64,000 nucleotides of DNA from JAZDLX01 sp964538455 (GTDB lineage Bacteria > Electryoneota > Electryoneia > Electryoneales > Electryoneaceae): the NCBI GenBank assembly GCA_964538455.1, contig CAZIDZ010000004.1:82724-146723 (forward strand). Reading direction: 5' to 3'. A model generated the notes under the pieces. The model saw nothing but the letters and a program-made list of their open reading frames with translations, was not told the DNA's origin and did no database searches. Within the stretch, counting starts at the first letter, position 1, and the number at the start of each line of letters is the position of its first letter. The translations under genes were made by a program, and so were the position numbers. This document shows positions 8,143 to 16,323 of the stretch, in pieces.

Positions 8143-8960
8143 GCTCGCGCTACGAGAACATGTTCCGCCGCCTGGGGGCAGACGGCCAGATCGCCTTCGT
8201 CCCGTTCACGGTGCTCGGCGATCCGAATCCCGAATCAAGCCTGGCCGTGATCCGCGCCATGATTGCCGGCGGTGCGGATGCGCTCGAGCTCGGGATTCCG
8301 TTTTCCGATCCTGTGGCGGACGGCCCCACGATCCAGGCGGCGGACGTTCGGGCGCTTTCGTCGAAGGTGACCGCCGAAACCGCCTGGCAACTGGTTTCGC
8401 AGATCCGCAAGCACCATGCGGAGCTGCCCATCGGCCTTTTGGTGTACGCCAATCTCGTCGTGCGCCGCGGACTGGAAACCTTCTACGGAGAGGCGCACGA
8501 AGCGGGCGTGGACTCGGTGCTCGTCGCTGACGTCCCGACGCTGGAGGCACTCCCTTTCTGTGAAGCCGCACGCGCCGCAGGCGTGGACCCGGTGCTGATC
8601 GCGCCGCCCAACGCCGATGAGAATCGGATCGAAATCATCGCGCGGGAGAGTCGCGGATACACTTACGTTATCACACGGCGCGGAGTTACGGGCTCGGACG
8701 ACCGTGTTCACCTCGACCACGGCGCTCTGCTCGACTCGCTGCGCTCCCATCAAGCTCCTCCCCCGCTGCTCGGTTTCGGCATCTCCAAACCCGAACACGT
8801 TCGCGAAGTCGTGCGCACGGGCGCGGCGGGAGCGATCAGCGGTTCCGCAGTCGTCGCCCGGATCGAAAGCTCGCTTGACAATCCAGAATTCATGCAGAAG
8901 AACATCCGGGAATTTGTCGCCGAAATGAAAGCGGCGACTCATCGGGGAGGGCGGTCGTGA
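8139..8960 (+). CDS. trpA: tryptophan synthase alpha chain
   Basis: Cleaves indole-3-glycerol phosphate and channels indole to TrpB. The product is 273 residues. The catalytic acids are E50 (ALELGIPFSDP) and D61 (VADGPT). It also carries VADVP, YVITRRGVTG and the phosphate-binding GFGISKPEHV and GAISGSAVV. The ATG at 8139 has GAGG upstream and overlaps trpB by 4 nt (ATGA). The end overlaps aroB by 4 nt. Confidence 0.96.
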   Translation: MSSRYENMFRRLGADGQIAFVPFTVLGDPNPESSLAVIRAMIAGGADALELGIPFSDPVADGPTIQAADVRALSSKVTAETAWQLVSQIRKHHAELPIGLLVYANLVVRRGLETFYGEAHEAGVDSVLVADVPTLEALPFCEAARAAGVDPVLIAPPNADENRIEIIARESRGYTYVITRRGVTGSDDRVHLDHGALLDSLRSHQAPPPLLGFGISKPEHVREVVRTGAAGAISGSAVVARIESSLDNPEFMQKNIREFVAEMKAATHRGGRS

Positions 8961-10051
8961 TCCTCTGCGATCTTAAATACGAGCGCGAGTTCGCCAGTCG
9001 GATCGCCGTCGAACCGGGCGCACTCAACAGGCTGGAGGGTTTCGAGCTCGGTTCGTCCTCGTCGCACGCCGCCCTGATCGCGGACGCCGACGTGCTCGAG
9101 TTGCACGGCCACCGTGTCCTCGAATCGCTCAAGAAGGAGTTTGCAGCCGTCACCGTGTTCACCATTCCGCCCGGTGAAAACGGCAAGACCCTCGAGACCG
9201 TCGCCGACCTGCAGGACCGCCTAAGCGACGCGGGCGTGGACCGAAGCGGACTAATCGTCGGCCTGGGCGGAGGAGTCGTCCTCGACATCGCAGGGTTCGT
9301 CGCCGCCACCTATCTCCGCGGCATTCCGTGGGTCGCACTGCCCACTTCCCTGCTCGCGCAGGTGGACGCGGGAATCGGGGGTAAAACGGGCGTCAATACG
9401 GCCTCCGGAAAGAACCGCGCCGGGGCCTTCCATCCTCCCTTCCAGGTCGTCGTCGACCCGGAGGTTTTGCAAACGCTCCCACTAATCGAGTGGAAAAACG
9501 GCCTGGCCGAAGCTGTCAAGCACAGCTGGATCGCCGACGAGAATTTGTTCGCCCAGTTTGAGCAGCAGCCCTCCTCCTTGAAAAAGGGAGCAGCCGCCGC
9601 CGCCCTCGATTGGCTGGCCGCCGCTATCACGGTCAAGACGTCCGTGGTTGCCGAGGATCCCTTTGAACAAGGCAAACGTTCGATTCTCAACGCCGGCCAC
9701 ACCATCGGCCACGCGGTCGAAACAGCCAGCAGCCATGCGGTCAAACACGGTTTCGCGGTCGCTCGCGGCATGGTCGTTGAGGCGCGGGCTTCAGGTGAGG
9801 ATGTAGGCCTACCGGAAGAACACGTGTTGCGGCTGGAACAGCTGCTCCACGAGTTGGATTTATTGCCGTCTGCAGGTGACCTGGACTTTGACAGCCTCCT
9901 CCCCTTCCTGCGTCATGACAAGAAAAACCTGAACGGCAGAATTCGTGTAGCCGTTCCGGTCCGCCTCGGGAAAATGGTAGAGCAGGAGGGTTCCTGGACG
10001 GTCCCCGTGCAACTCGAGTCGTTGCGCCACGCCTGGGAGAGTCTCCATTGA
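8957..10051 (+). CDS. aroB: 3-dehydroquinate synthase
   Basis: Converts DAHP to 3-dehydroquinate, NAD- and metal-dependent. The product is 364 residues. Motifs are PPGENGKTLETV, GLGGGVVLDIAGFVAATYLRGI, PTSLLAQVDAGIGGKTGVN, the substrate-facing HSWIADE and KRSILNAGHTIGHAVE, and RHDKKN. The GTG start at 8957 lies behind GGGGAGGG and overlaps the trpA stop by 4 nt (GTGA). The gene ends in a 4-nt overlap with aroDE. Confidence 0.95.
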   Translation: MILCDLKYEREFASRIAVEPGALNRLEGFELGSSSSHAALIADADVLELHGHRVLESLKKEFAAVTVFTIPPGENGKTLETVADLQDRLSDAGVDRSGLIVGLGGGVVLDIAGFVAATYLRGIPWVALPTSLLAQVDAGIGGKTGVNTASGKNRAGAFHPPFQVVVDPEVLQTLPLIEWKNGLAEAVKHSWIADENLFAQFEQQPSSLKKGAAAAALDWLAAAITVKTSVVAEDPFEQGKRSILNAGHTIGHAVETASSHAVKHGFAVARGMVVEARASGEDVGLPEEHVLRLEQLLHELDLLPSAGDLDFDSLLPFLRHDKKNLNGRIRVAVPVRLGKMVEQEGSWTVPVQLESLRHAWESLH

Positions 10052-11481
10052 TTTGCGTGACCGGACTCGAACCAACCCTCGATGCGCTCGCACAGCGGCT
10101 CGAGCGGCATGCGGGAGCGCTGCAGGAGGTGCGTCTCGATGCTCTCGACAGGATTGACGACGACGTCTTCCGCCTGCTCAGGAGCCTCGCCCCGATCATC
10201 GTCACCTGCCGCAGCACCGTCGAAGGGGGACATTTCAACGGGACCGCGAACGAGCAAGCGGCGCTGTTGGAACGCGCGCTGGATACGAATCCCGCCTGCC
10301 TTGACCTCGAATTGAGCGCCGCTCCCGAGTTGCGCGAGCGTCTCTTCCGCCGTCGGGGAGTGACTAAGCTGATCACGTCTCTTCATCGTTTCGAACCCGC
10401 GGCGAACGTCGAAGAGGATTTCCGGAGGCTCGCTCGACAGCCGGGCGATCTGCTGAAATACGCGGTGCAAATCGACGACGCCGCTGAGTTGATCCCTCTT
10501 CTGAGAACAAAACCTCCTGACGATCGTTCTCTGTTGCGAATTGGCATGGGCGGCGCAGGTGTGCTTTCACGCGCGCTCTACACCAGCTTCGGGTCACCTT
10601 GGACCTATGCCGCCGCGGACGCTGCAACTGCCTCCGCATCCGGTCAACTCACCGTGTCCCGAGCTGAGGCCTGGCGGATCGGACAGAGCAGGCATCCCGT
10701 ACCCTACGGTCTGCTCGGCGGCCCGCAGGTGCACTCTTCGCCGGGGATGGACGTGTATAACCACCTTTTCGCCGGATACGATCTGGACGCGGTGTACCTG
10801 CCCGTTCAAACCGCTCGTCCTCGCGAGGTTCTTGCCCTGCTGCGTGCCCTCGAATTCGCCGGGATCAGCGTCACCATGCCGGCCAAGATCGACCTCCTCA
10901 GGGCCTGCGACGATCTCTCGCCGGACGCCGTCGAAGCCGGAGCGATCAACACTATCATCTTTAAAAACAAAGGCTTATATGGCGACAACACGGACACGAC
11001 GGCCATCCGCGAAGTGCTCGGCGACACAACCGGCGAAGTGCTGATCCTCGGTGCGGGCGGGATCGCGCGGGCGGCGCTCGCGGCCGTTGGCGAGCGGGCG
11101 GTTGTCTCCGCCCGCGATCAAGCGCGCGCGCTGGCGGTCGCCCGCGATTTCGGAGCCTCGGCGATCCCATGGGAGCAGCGGGTTTCATCGGGCGCAAAAA
11201 TCATTTTCAACGCCACTCCGCTCGGGTCGGACAGCGTGTCCTGCCCGCTCCCTCCGAAGATGACGCTTGAGGGCAGGTTGATTGTCGATGCCGTGATGAG
11301 CCGCGAGGGTACGCCCCTGATTCGACGTGCAACCGCTGTCAACCGAACCGCTGTGGACGGCTTCGGCCTCTGGGTGCGTCAAGGCGCAACTCAGATGAGC
11401 CGTTTTCTCGACCGGACGGTCACGTCGGAGGAATTGGAGGAGATCCTGGAAGAGGCGCGAGCGGGAGTGGAAGATGGTTGA
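10048..11481 (+). CDS. aroDE: bifunctional type I 3-dehydroquinate dehydratase / shikimate dehydrogenase
   Basis: Fusion of two consecutive shikimate steps, 477 residues. Residues about 1-210 are a type I (class I aldolase) dehydratase with EVRLDALD, VTCRS, the catalytic His in TSLHRFE, the Schiff-base Lys in LLKYAVQ and GMGGAGVLSRAL. Residues about 220-477 are shikimate dehydrogenase with HSSPGMDVYNHLF, the catalytic Lys in GISVTMPAKID, GAINTI, GDNTDT, LGAGGIARAAL, FNATPLGS and VDGFGLWVRQGATQ. The start is TTG at 10048, in a TTGA overlap with aroB, with GGGAGA upstream. Such AroDE fusions are known from plants, chlamydiae and several bacterial phyla. Confidence 0.94.
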   Translation: MICVTGLEPTLDALAQRLERHAGALQEVRLDALDRIDDDVFRLLRSLAPIIVTCRSTVEGGHFNGTANEQAALLERALDTNPACLDLELSAAPELRERLFRRRGVTKLITSLHRFEPAANVEEDFRRLARQPGDLLKYAVQIDDAAELIPLLRTKPPDDRSLLRIGMGGAGVLSRALYTSFGSPWTYAAADAATASASGQLTVSRAEAWRIGQSRHPVPYGLLGGPQVHSSPGMDVYNHLFAGYDLDAVYLPVQTARPREVLALLRALEFAGISVTMPAKIDLLRACDDLSPDAVEAGAINTIIFKNKGLYGDNTDTTAIREVLGDTTGEVLILGAGGIARAALAAVGERAVVSARDQARALAVARDFGASAIPWEQRVSSGAKIIFNATPLGSDSVSCPLPPKMTLEGRLIVDAVMSREGTPLIRRATAVNRTAVDGFGLWVRQGATQMSRFLDRTVTSEELEEILEEARAGVEDG

Positions 11482-12667
11482 GACTGTATCCATCAACGCG
11501 CCCGCATCGAAGAGCGCAACCCAACGGGCCCTGTTGCTTGCCGCCCTCGCAAATGGAACGAGTGTGCTGCACGGTCCGCTGGACTGCGACGATACTCGAG
11601 CCCTGGCAGCCGCTCTAAATGAATTGGGCGTGCCAGTTGAGCGTACTTCTGCGCGCTGGACCGTGCACGGAGGGCCGCTGCGGACTCCTCGTCGCCCCAT
11701 CGATTGTTCGAACGCCGGCAGCTGTATCCGCTTTCTTGCGGCCGCCTCCCTGCTGGTTCCAGGCCCGATGACGCTCGATGCGAAGGAGCAGCTCCGTACG
11801 CGTCCGATGGACGACGTTGCGGACGCTCTGCAGGATTTGGGCATGCAGGTCGAGTTTCACGCAGTCAACGGGTACGCTCCCTTCACCCTGTCGCGTAAAA
11901 CCGCTTCGCCCGGGGAAGTCCGTTTGGATGCCAGCCGCACCAGCCAGTTTCTCTCCGGATTGCTGATGGTCGCTCCGCGTTTGGGAGGATTGGAAATTCA
12001 CGTTGGAGAAACCGTGATCTCCCGGCCGTACGTCGATCTCACGCTGGCCTGGATGTCGGCCTTCGGCGGACCCGCCGTCGACGAGCGGAAGGGCCGATTC
12101 TCGGTGCCGGCCGGGGGCTATCGTACACAAGAGCGTACGCTCGAAGGCGACTGGTCCGCCGGGGCGATGCTGCTGACGGCGGGCTGGATCACCGGACTGG
12201 AAGTGAAATTTCTCAACCTGGATAGGAACAGCGCCCAAGGCGATCGTGCGATTGCTCAATTCCTCAAAGAGCTTGAGCAACCGCGCGAGCACAACTTCGT
12301 TCTGGATGGCTGCCCCGACCTGGTGACCCCGCTCGCTGTCGCTTGCGCCTTCGCGAGCCATCCCAGCGAAATCCGCAACGTCGCTCACGCCCGGATCAAG
12401 GAGAGCGATCGGATTGCCGCGTCCGTTGGAATGCTGAAAGCCGTGGGGATCGCCGCCGAGGCGCGAGAGAACGGACTGAGCATCACTCCCGGCGGAACGG
12501 TGCATCCCGCCACGATCGAGGATTACAGTGACCACCGCGTCGCCATGGCCGCGGGCCTGCTTTCCCTGCGGATCCCCGGCGTATCCACAGCCAATCCCGG
12601 GTGCGTGGCAAAGTCCTTTCCCGAATTCTGGGACGTACTGGAGGAGCTGCGATGTTCCTTACCCTGA
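11474..12667 (+). CDS. aroA: 3-phosphoshikimate 1-carboxyvinyltransferase (EPSP synthase)
   Basis: Adds an enolpyruvyl group from PEP to shikimate 3-phosphate. The product is 397 residues, somewhat shorter than the about 430 usual. Visible motifs are PASKSATQRALLLAALA, RTRPMDDVADAL, ASRTSQFLSGLLM, GDWSAGAMLL, HARIKESDRI and DYSDHRVAMAAGL. The PEP-site segment reads SNAGSCIRF where E. coli has GNAGTAMRP, so the proline is replaced by phenylalanine. It overlaps aroDE by 8 nt and aroK by 16 nt. Confidence 0.95.
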   Translation: MVETVSINAPASKSATQRALLLAALANGTSVLHGPLDCDDTRALAAALNELGVPVERTSARWTVHGGPLRTPRRPIDCSNAGSCIRFLAAASLLVPGPMTLDAKEQLRTRPMDDVADALQDLGMQVEFHAVNGYAPFTLSRKTASPGEVRLDASRTSQFLSGLLMVAPRLGGLEIHVGETVISRPYVDLTLAWMSAFGGPAVDERKGRFSVPAGGYRTQERTLEGDWSAGAMLLTAGWITGLEVKFLNLDRNSAQGDRAIAQFLKELEQPREHNFVLDGCPDLVTPLAVACAFASHPSEIRNVAHARIKESDRIAASVGMLKAVGIAAEARENGLSITPGGTVHPATIEDYSDHRVAMAAGLLSLRIPGVSTANPGCVAKSFPEFWDVLEELRCSLP

Positions 12668-13173
12668 TCGGACCGCGCGGGTCGGGAAAAACGACTCTGG
12701 GACGGGAACTGGCCTCACGGGTCGAAGCGAGTTTCGCAGACCTCGATACCATCATCGAGTGGAAGGCGGGCCGCTCCGTGTCGGACATTTTCGCGCAGGA
12801 AGGCGAGAGTGAGTTCCGCATCCTGGAGCGCGAGGCGTTCGTGGAGCGCCACGGCCGTGAGGGGACAATCCTGGCGACCGGCGGCGGGGTGATCCTGCAT
12901 CTCGAAACCCAAAGCGATCTCGCGCGCACCGGAAGGACGGTCCTGCTGCTGGCCGATCCGCAGGTTCTCGCGGAACGCATTCGCGGCTCCGAGCGTCCCA
13001 GCCTTACCGGAGCCGACGCGGCCAGCGAAATCGGAAAAGTGCTCGCGCAGCGCCGCGAGCTCTACCAGCGATGTGCTGCACATTCGATAGATACAACTGC
13101 GATTACAATCGACGAGGCGACCGATGTCCTCGAACACCTTTGGAACACTCTTTCGGATAACCAGCTTCGGTGA
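12652..13173 (+). CDS. aroK: shikimate kinase
   Basis: Phosphorylates shikimate with ATP. The product is 173 residues with the P-loop GPRGSGKTTLGRELA, the substrate aspartate in FADLDTIIEWKAGRSVSDIF, the ESEFRILE helix, ATGGGVIL, and the lid RIRGSERPSL. The ATG at 12652 is preceded by GGAGGAG. A frame beginning 51 nt earlier lies inside aroA. Gene order A-K-C is unusual in that aroK ends in a 50-nt overlap with aroC. Confidence 0.93.
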   Translation: MFLTLIGPRGSGKTTLGRELASRVEASFADLDTIIEWKAGRSVSDIFAQEGESEFRILEREAFVERHGREGTILATGGGVILHLETQSDLARTGRTVLLLADPQVLAERIRGSERPSLTGADAASEIGKVLAQRRELYQRCAAHSIDTTAITIDEATDVLEHLWNTLSDNQLR

Positions 13174-14209
13174 ATCTCACGGCGCCGGGATTGGCGTTGT
13201 TATCGATGGGGTCCCACCGCGCCTGAAGCTCGATTTGGCCGCGGTACAGCGTCAACTCGACCGGCGCCGCCCCGGACAGAGCAGGATCACGTCTCCGAGG
13301 GCCGAAACCGACAAGGTTGAAGTCCTCTCCGGCCTCCATGAGGGAGAGACTACCGGTGCGCCGTTGACGCTTTTTGTCCGCAACAGCGACACACGCCCGG
13401 AAGACTACGAGAATCTGCGCAACACCTTTCGGCCCGGGCACGCGGACTATTCCTGGTTTAAAAAGTACGGGGTCCGTGATTACCTCGGCGGCGGACGGGC
13501 GTCCGGGCGAGAAACCATCGCCCGCGTCGCAGCGGGAGCCGTCGCGAGACAGATTCTCGCGGTTCGCGGCATTCACATCCTCGCGCATGTAGTCTCTGTT
13601 GGGGACATAGACGCTCACAGTTTCGACCCGGAGGCGATTGAAGCCAATCCTGTCCGTTGTGCGGACCCGGACGCCGCGGCGAAGATGGAAGCTCTGATCC
13701 TGCAGGTGAAGGAGCAGGGCGATTCCATCGGGGGCGTCGTTGAGCTGCGCTGCCAGGGCGTTCCTACGGGGCTCGGCGACCCTGTGTTCGATAAGCTGGA
13801 CGCCCGGCTTGCCGCCGCGATGCTCTCGATCGGTGCGACGAAGGGTGTGGAATTCGGGATGGGTTTTGCCCTGGCTCGGATGCGTGGCAGCGAGGCTCAC
13901 GACCCGATCGGTCCGGAGGGCGTGCGAGGGGAGCGCGCTGGCGGAATCCTCGGGGGCGTCTCAAACGGCGGCGAGATCGTGTTCCGCGTCGCCGTCAAAC
14001 CGCCTGCCTCCATCCGCCATGAGCAGAACACCGTAACGCTGGACAATCAACCGCACCGCATTGCTGTCCAGGGCCGGCACGATCCCTGTATTGCACCCCG
14101 CGTGGTGCCGGTTGCCGAGGCGATGGCGGCGCTCGTTCTTGTGGACGCTCTGATGAGGCAGATCGCGTTGCGCGGCGTGCTGCCGGAAGCGGGTGAAGAC
14201 GATGCTTGA
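13124..14209 (+). CDS. aroC: chorismate synthase
   Basis: FMN-dependent enzyme that eliminates phosphate from EPSP to give chorismate, the branch point for tryptophan and tyrosine in this operon. The product is 361 residues. It begins canonically with NTFGTLFRITSFGESHG and contains RRRPGQSRITSPRAETDKVE, RPGHADYSWFKKYGVRDYLGGGR, SARETI-like SGRETIARVAAGAVA and GRHDPCIAPRVVPVAEAMAA. The start is fixed by the conserved N terminus and lies 50 nt inside aroK, with GAGGCG upstream. The downstream overlap with tyrA is 8 nt. Confidence 0.96.
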   Translation: MSSNTFGTLFRITSFGESHGAGIGVVIDGVPPRLKLDLAAVQRQLDRRRPGQSRITSPRAETDKVEVLSGLHEGETTGAPLTLFVRNSDTRPEDYENLRNTFRPGHADYSWFKKYGVRDYLGGGRASGRETIARVAAGAVARQILAVRGIHILAHVVSVGDIDAHSFDPEAIEANPVRCADPDAAAKMEALILQVKEQGDSIGGVVELRCQGVPTGLGDPVFDKLDARLAAAMLSIGATKGVEFGMGFALARMRGSEAHDPIGPEGVRGERAGGILGGVSNGGEIVFRVAVKPPASIRHEQNTVTLDNQPHRIAVQGRHDPCIAPRVVPVAEAMAALVLVDALMRQIALRGVLPEAGEDDA

Positions 14210-15257
14210 AGAACTGCGAAAACAGATTCGGGAGGTTGACGCGGCGATTGCGGAACTGATCGCCAGGCGTCTCGATCTGGCGCGTCAAATCGGTGAAGAG
14301 AAAGCGTCGCGCGGCATGCCGGTTCGCGATTTCGCTACGGAAAAACGGGTGCTGGAGGCGATGAATCGGCACGCGGAGCGACTCGGAATCGACCCCGAGG
14401 TGCTCGAAGCCGTGGTGTTGCAGCTGATCCGGGGTTCCGTGCACCTGCAAAGCCGCAACCGCATCTCCACCGAACCCAGCTCCGGACGAACCGCCGCGGT
14501 CATCGGGGGCGGCGGACACATGGGAAGATGGTTCGTCGGTTTCCTGGCTTCACGAGGATATGCCACAAAAGTGATCGAACAGGGGGACGATTTGGCTTCC
14601 TCACGGAACGCCGACCTGATCGTCGTATCCGTCCCCCTCGACCAGACCGGAGATCTCCTTCGCCGGCTCGCGGCGCTGCGTCCATCGGGTGTCGTCCTCG
14701 AAGTCGCCAGCCTCAAGTCGGAGTTCATTGACGAGATGCCGCACTGGATAGAAAACGGAGTGCGCATCGCCAGCATCCACCCCATGTTCGGCGCGGAGGC
14801 GGACCTGTTGACGGGACAAAACCTGATCGTCTGCGAAGCGGGGTGCAAAGAGGCCGAAGACGCTGCCGCCGAGCTGTTCTCAGATTCCGCGGTGCACGTT
14901 GTCCGCATTCCGCTCGCGGATCACGACCGAATCATGTCCCGGGTTCTCAACCTGCCACACCTGCTGAACCTGCTCGCCGCGGACCTGCTCGCTTCGTCCG
15001 CCGAATCCCACACGCGGCTGCGCGAACTCGGCGGCACCACGTTCAACCGCCAGCGCGAGGTGACTCACGAGGTCGTATCCGAAAATCCCAATCTCTATTT
15101 CCACATTCAACGGATTAACCGGCACCGGAGTGAGCTGTTCGACAGTTTCCGGCAAAGTCTTGAACGCATCGAGCAGGAGGTCGAACGCGGCCAGCGGGAA
15201 CCGTTCGTACAACGGATGGAGGCGTGGAGCGCCTGGTTTCGAGAGGAACGGCGATGA
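14202..15257 (+). CDS. tyrA: chorismate mutase / prephenate dehydrogenase (T-protein type)
   Basis: Bifunctional enzyme leading to 4-hydroxyphenylpyruvate, the tyrosine precursor. Residues about 1-90 are an AroQ-type chorismate mutase (LRKQIREVDAAIAELIARRLDLARQIG). From about residue 100 comes prephenate dehydrogenase, with NAD loop VIGGGGHMGRW, VSVPLDQT, the catalytic His in SIHPMFGA, and ELGGTTFNRQ. This is the enterobacterial TyrA layout. I chose the ATG at 14202; a GTG 9 nt upstream (14193) is possible. It overlaps aroC by 8 nt and the aminotransferase by 4 nt. No pheA or separate prephenate dehydratase is present in the window. Confidence 0.93.
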   Translation: MLEELRKQIREVDAAIAELIARRLDLARQIGEEKASRGMPVRDFATEKRVLEAMNRHAERLGIDPEVLEAVVLQLIRGSVHLQSRNRISTEPSSGRTAAVIGGGGHMGRWFVGFLASRGYATKVIEQGDDLASSRNADLIVVSVPLDQTGDLLRRLAALRPSGVVLEVASLKSEFIDEMPHWIENGVRIASIHPMFGAEADLLTGQNLIVCEAGCKEAEDAAAELFSDSAVHVVRIPLADHDRIMSRVLNLPHLLNLLAADLLASSAESHTRLRELGGTTFNRQREVTHEVVSENPNLYFHIQRINRHRSELFDSFRQSLERIEQEVERGQREPFVQRMEAWSAWFREERR

Positions 15258-16243
15258 CAGTATCCGGATTCGGATATCACCCTACGGAGGCCGCATTCGC
15301 CTCCTCCTTCCATGCCGGCAAGGGATGGGATGAGGGAACGTGGATCGACCCTGAGGAGAAACTTGCGATCCCGTTGCAGGCGTCGGTGCTCTCCTACGCG
15401 CTCTCCGTGTTCGAAGGAATCAAGGCGCACAGCACCGTCGGCGGGCGAATCCTGCTCTTTCGCGCTCGCGACCACGCCCTCCGTTTTCAGAGGTCCGCGG
15501 AGATCGTCGGCCTCCCACCTTTCCCCGTCGACGATTTCATCCGCGTCGCCCGCGAAACAGCCCTCCGCAACGTCTCCCATCTGCCTCCGACTGGCGAGGG
15601 ATCGCTGTACCTGCGTCCGGTTCTGTTCGCCGACGCGCCGCGCCTCGGCCTCGGTATTCCGGATTCCGCGCGTTTCGTTCTCTACGCGAGCCCGGTGCGG
15701 GAGTATTTCGAAACCTCGACTCGCGGACTGCGGCTTCTGCTGCTCGACAGAGCGCGCGTTCCCGCCGGAGGAATCGGCCATGCCAAATGTTCGGCAAACT
15801 ACGCGGGCACCCTGCTCGTCCGGCAGCAGGCGCAGAGCGAAGGATTTGACGATGTGCTCTTCCGCGACGCGAGGGACCCCGCCGCTGTTTCCGAATTGAC
15901 GGGTGCCAACATTTTCGCCCTCCTCGATGATTCCCTCGTCGTCACACCTTCCCTCTCCGACCAGATCCTCGCCGGGATCACCCGGGCTTCGGTTCTTTTC
16001 CTTCTCCGCAAAATGGATTTTCGCGTCGAGCAGCGCGCCCTCTCCGTTCAGGAACTGCTTTCGGCGCGGGAGGTGGTCTGTACCGGCACCGCCTGGGGCG
16101 TCGTCGGAGTGCGGCAGCTGAAGCCCGGCTCATCCAGCCCCGTCGACTATTCGTCAACCCGGCTCGCTGACGGTCTGGCCGGGAAGCTCAAAGCGATTCA
16201 CTCGGGGAAGGAACCGGATCAGTTTGGATCCGAGCTGATCTGA
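15254..16243 (+). CDS. class IV (branched-chain-type) aminotransferase, probably acting on aromatic keto acids here
   Basis: Fold-type IV PLP transaminase of 329 residues, of the BCAT/IlvE group. Features are LSYALSVFEGIKAH, RPVLFAD, the PLP-binding lysine in GIGHAKCSANYAG, ELTGANIF and the phosphate-binding VCTGTAWGVVGV. It closes the supraoperon in a 4-nt ATGA overlap with tyrA (start 15254). The family normally transaminates branched-chain keto acids. The position after tyrA suggests it supplies the last step to tyrosine and perhaps phenylalanine, which is inference. No other aromatic aminotransferase is seen nearby. Confidence 0.88.
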   Translation: MTVSGFGYHPTEAAFASSFHAGKGWDEGTWIDPEEKLAIPLQASVLSYALSVFEGIKAHSTVGGRILLFRARDHALRFQRSAEIVGLPPFPVDDFIRVARETALRNVSHLPPTGEGSLYLRPVLFADAPRLGLGIPDSARFVLYASPVREYFETSTRGLRLLLLDRARVPAGGIGHAKCSANYAGTLLVRQQAQSEGFDDVLFRDARDPAAVSELTGANIFALLDDSLVVTPSLSDQILAGITRASVLFLLRKMDFRVEQRALSVQELLSAREVVCTGTAWGVVGVRQLKPGSSSPVDYSSTRLADGLAGKLKAIHSGKEPDQFGSELI

Positions 16244-16266
16244 TCGCATTGGGCTCGATCGTCAAT

Positions 16267-16295
16267 AAAAATGCCGCGCCTTGTCAAGGCGCGGC
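16267..16295 (-). terminator. rho-independent terminator for the minus-strand envelope genes
   Basis: Stem GCCGCGCCTT (16273-16282) and AAGGCGCGGC (16286-16295) with a 3-nt loop. Read on the minus strand it is followed by ATTTTTATTG, a U-rich tract. It lies 29 nt beyond the stop of the NHL lipoprotein gene. The plus side lacks a T-run, so it mainly serves the minus strand, although it sits between convergent operons. Confidence 0.8.
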
Positions 16296-16323
16296 GATAT
16301 CCTGATCTCGGTCAAACCCCGGG

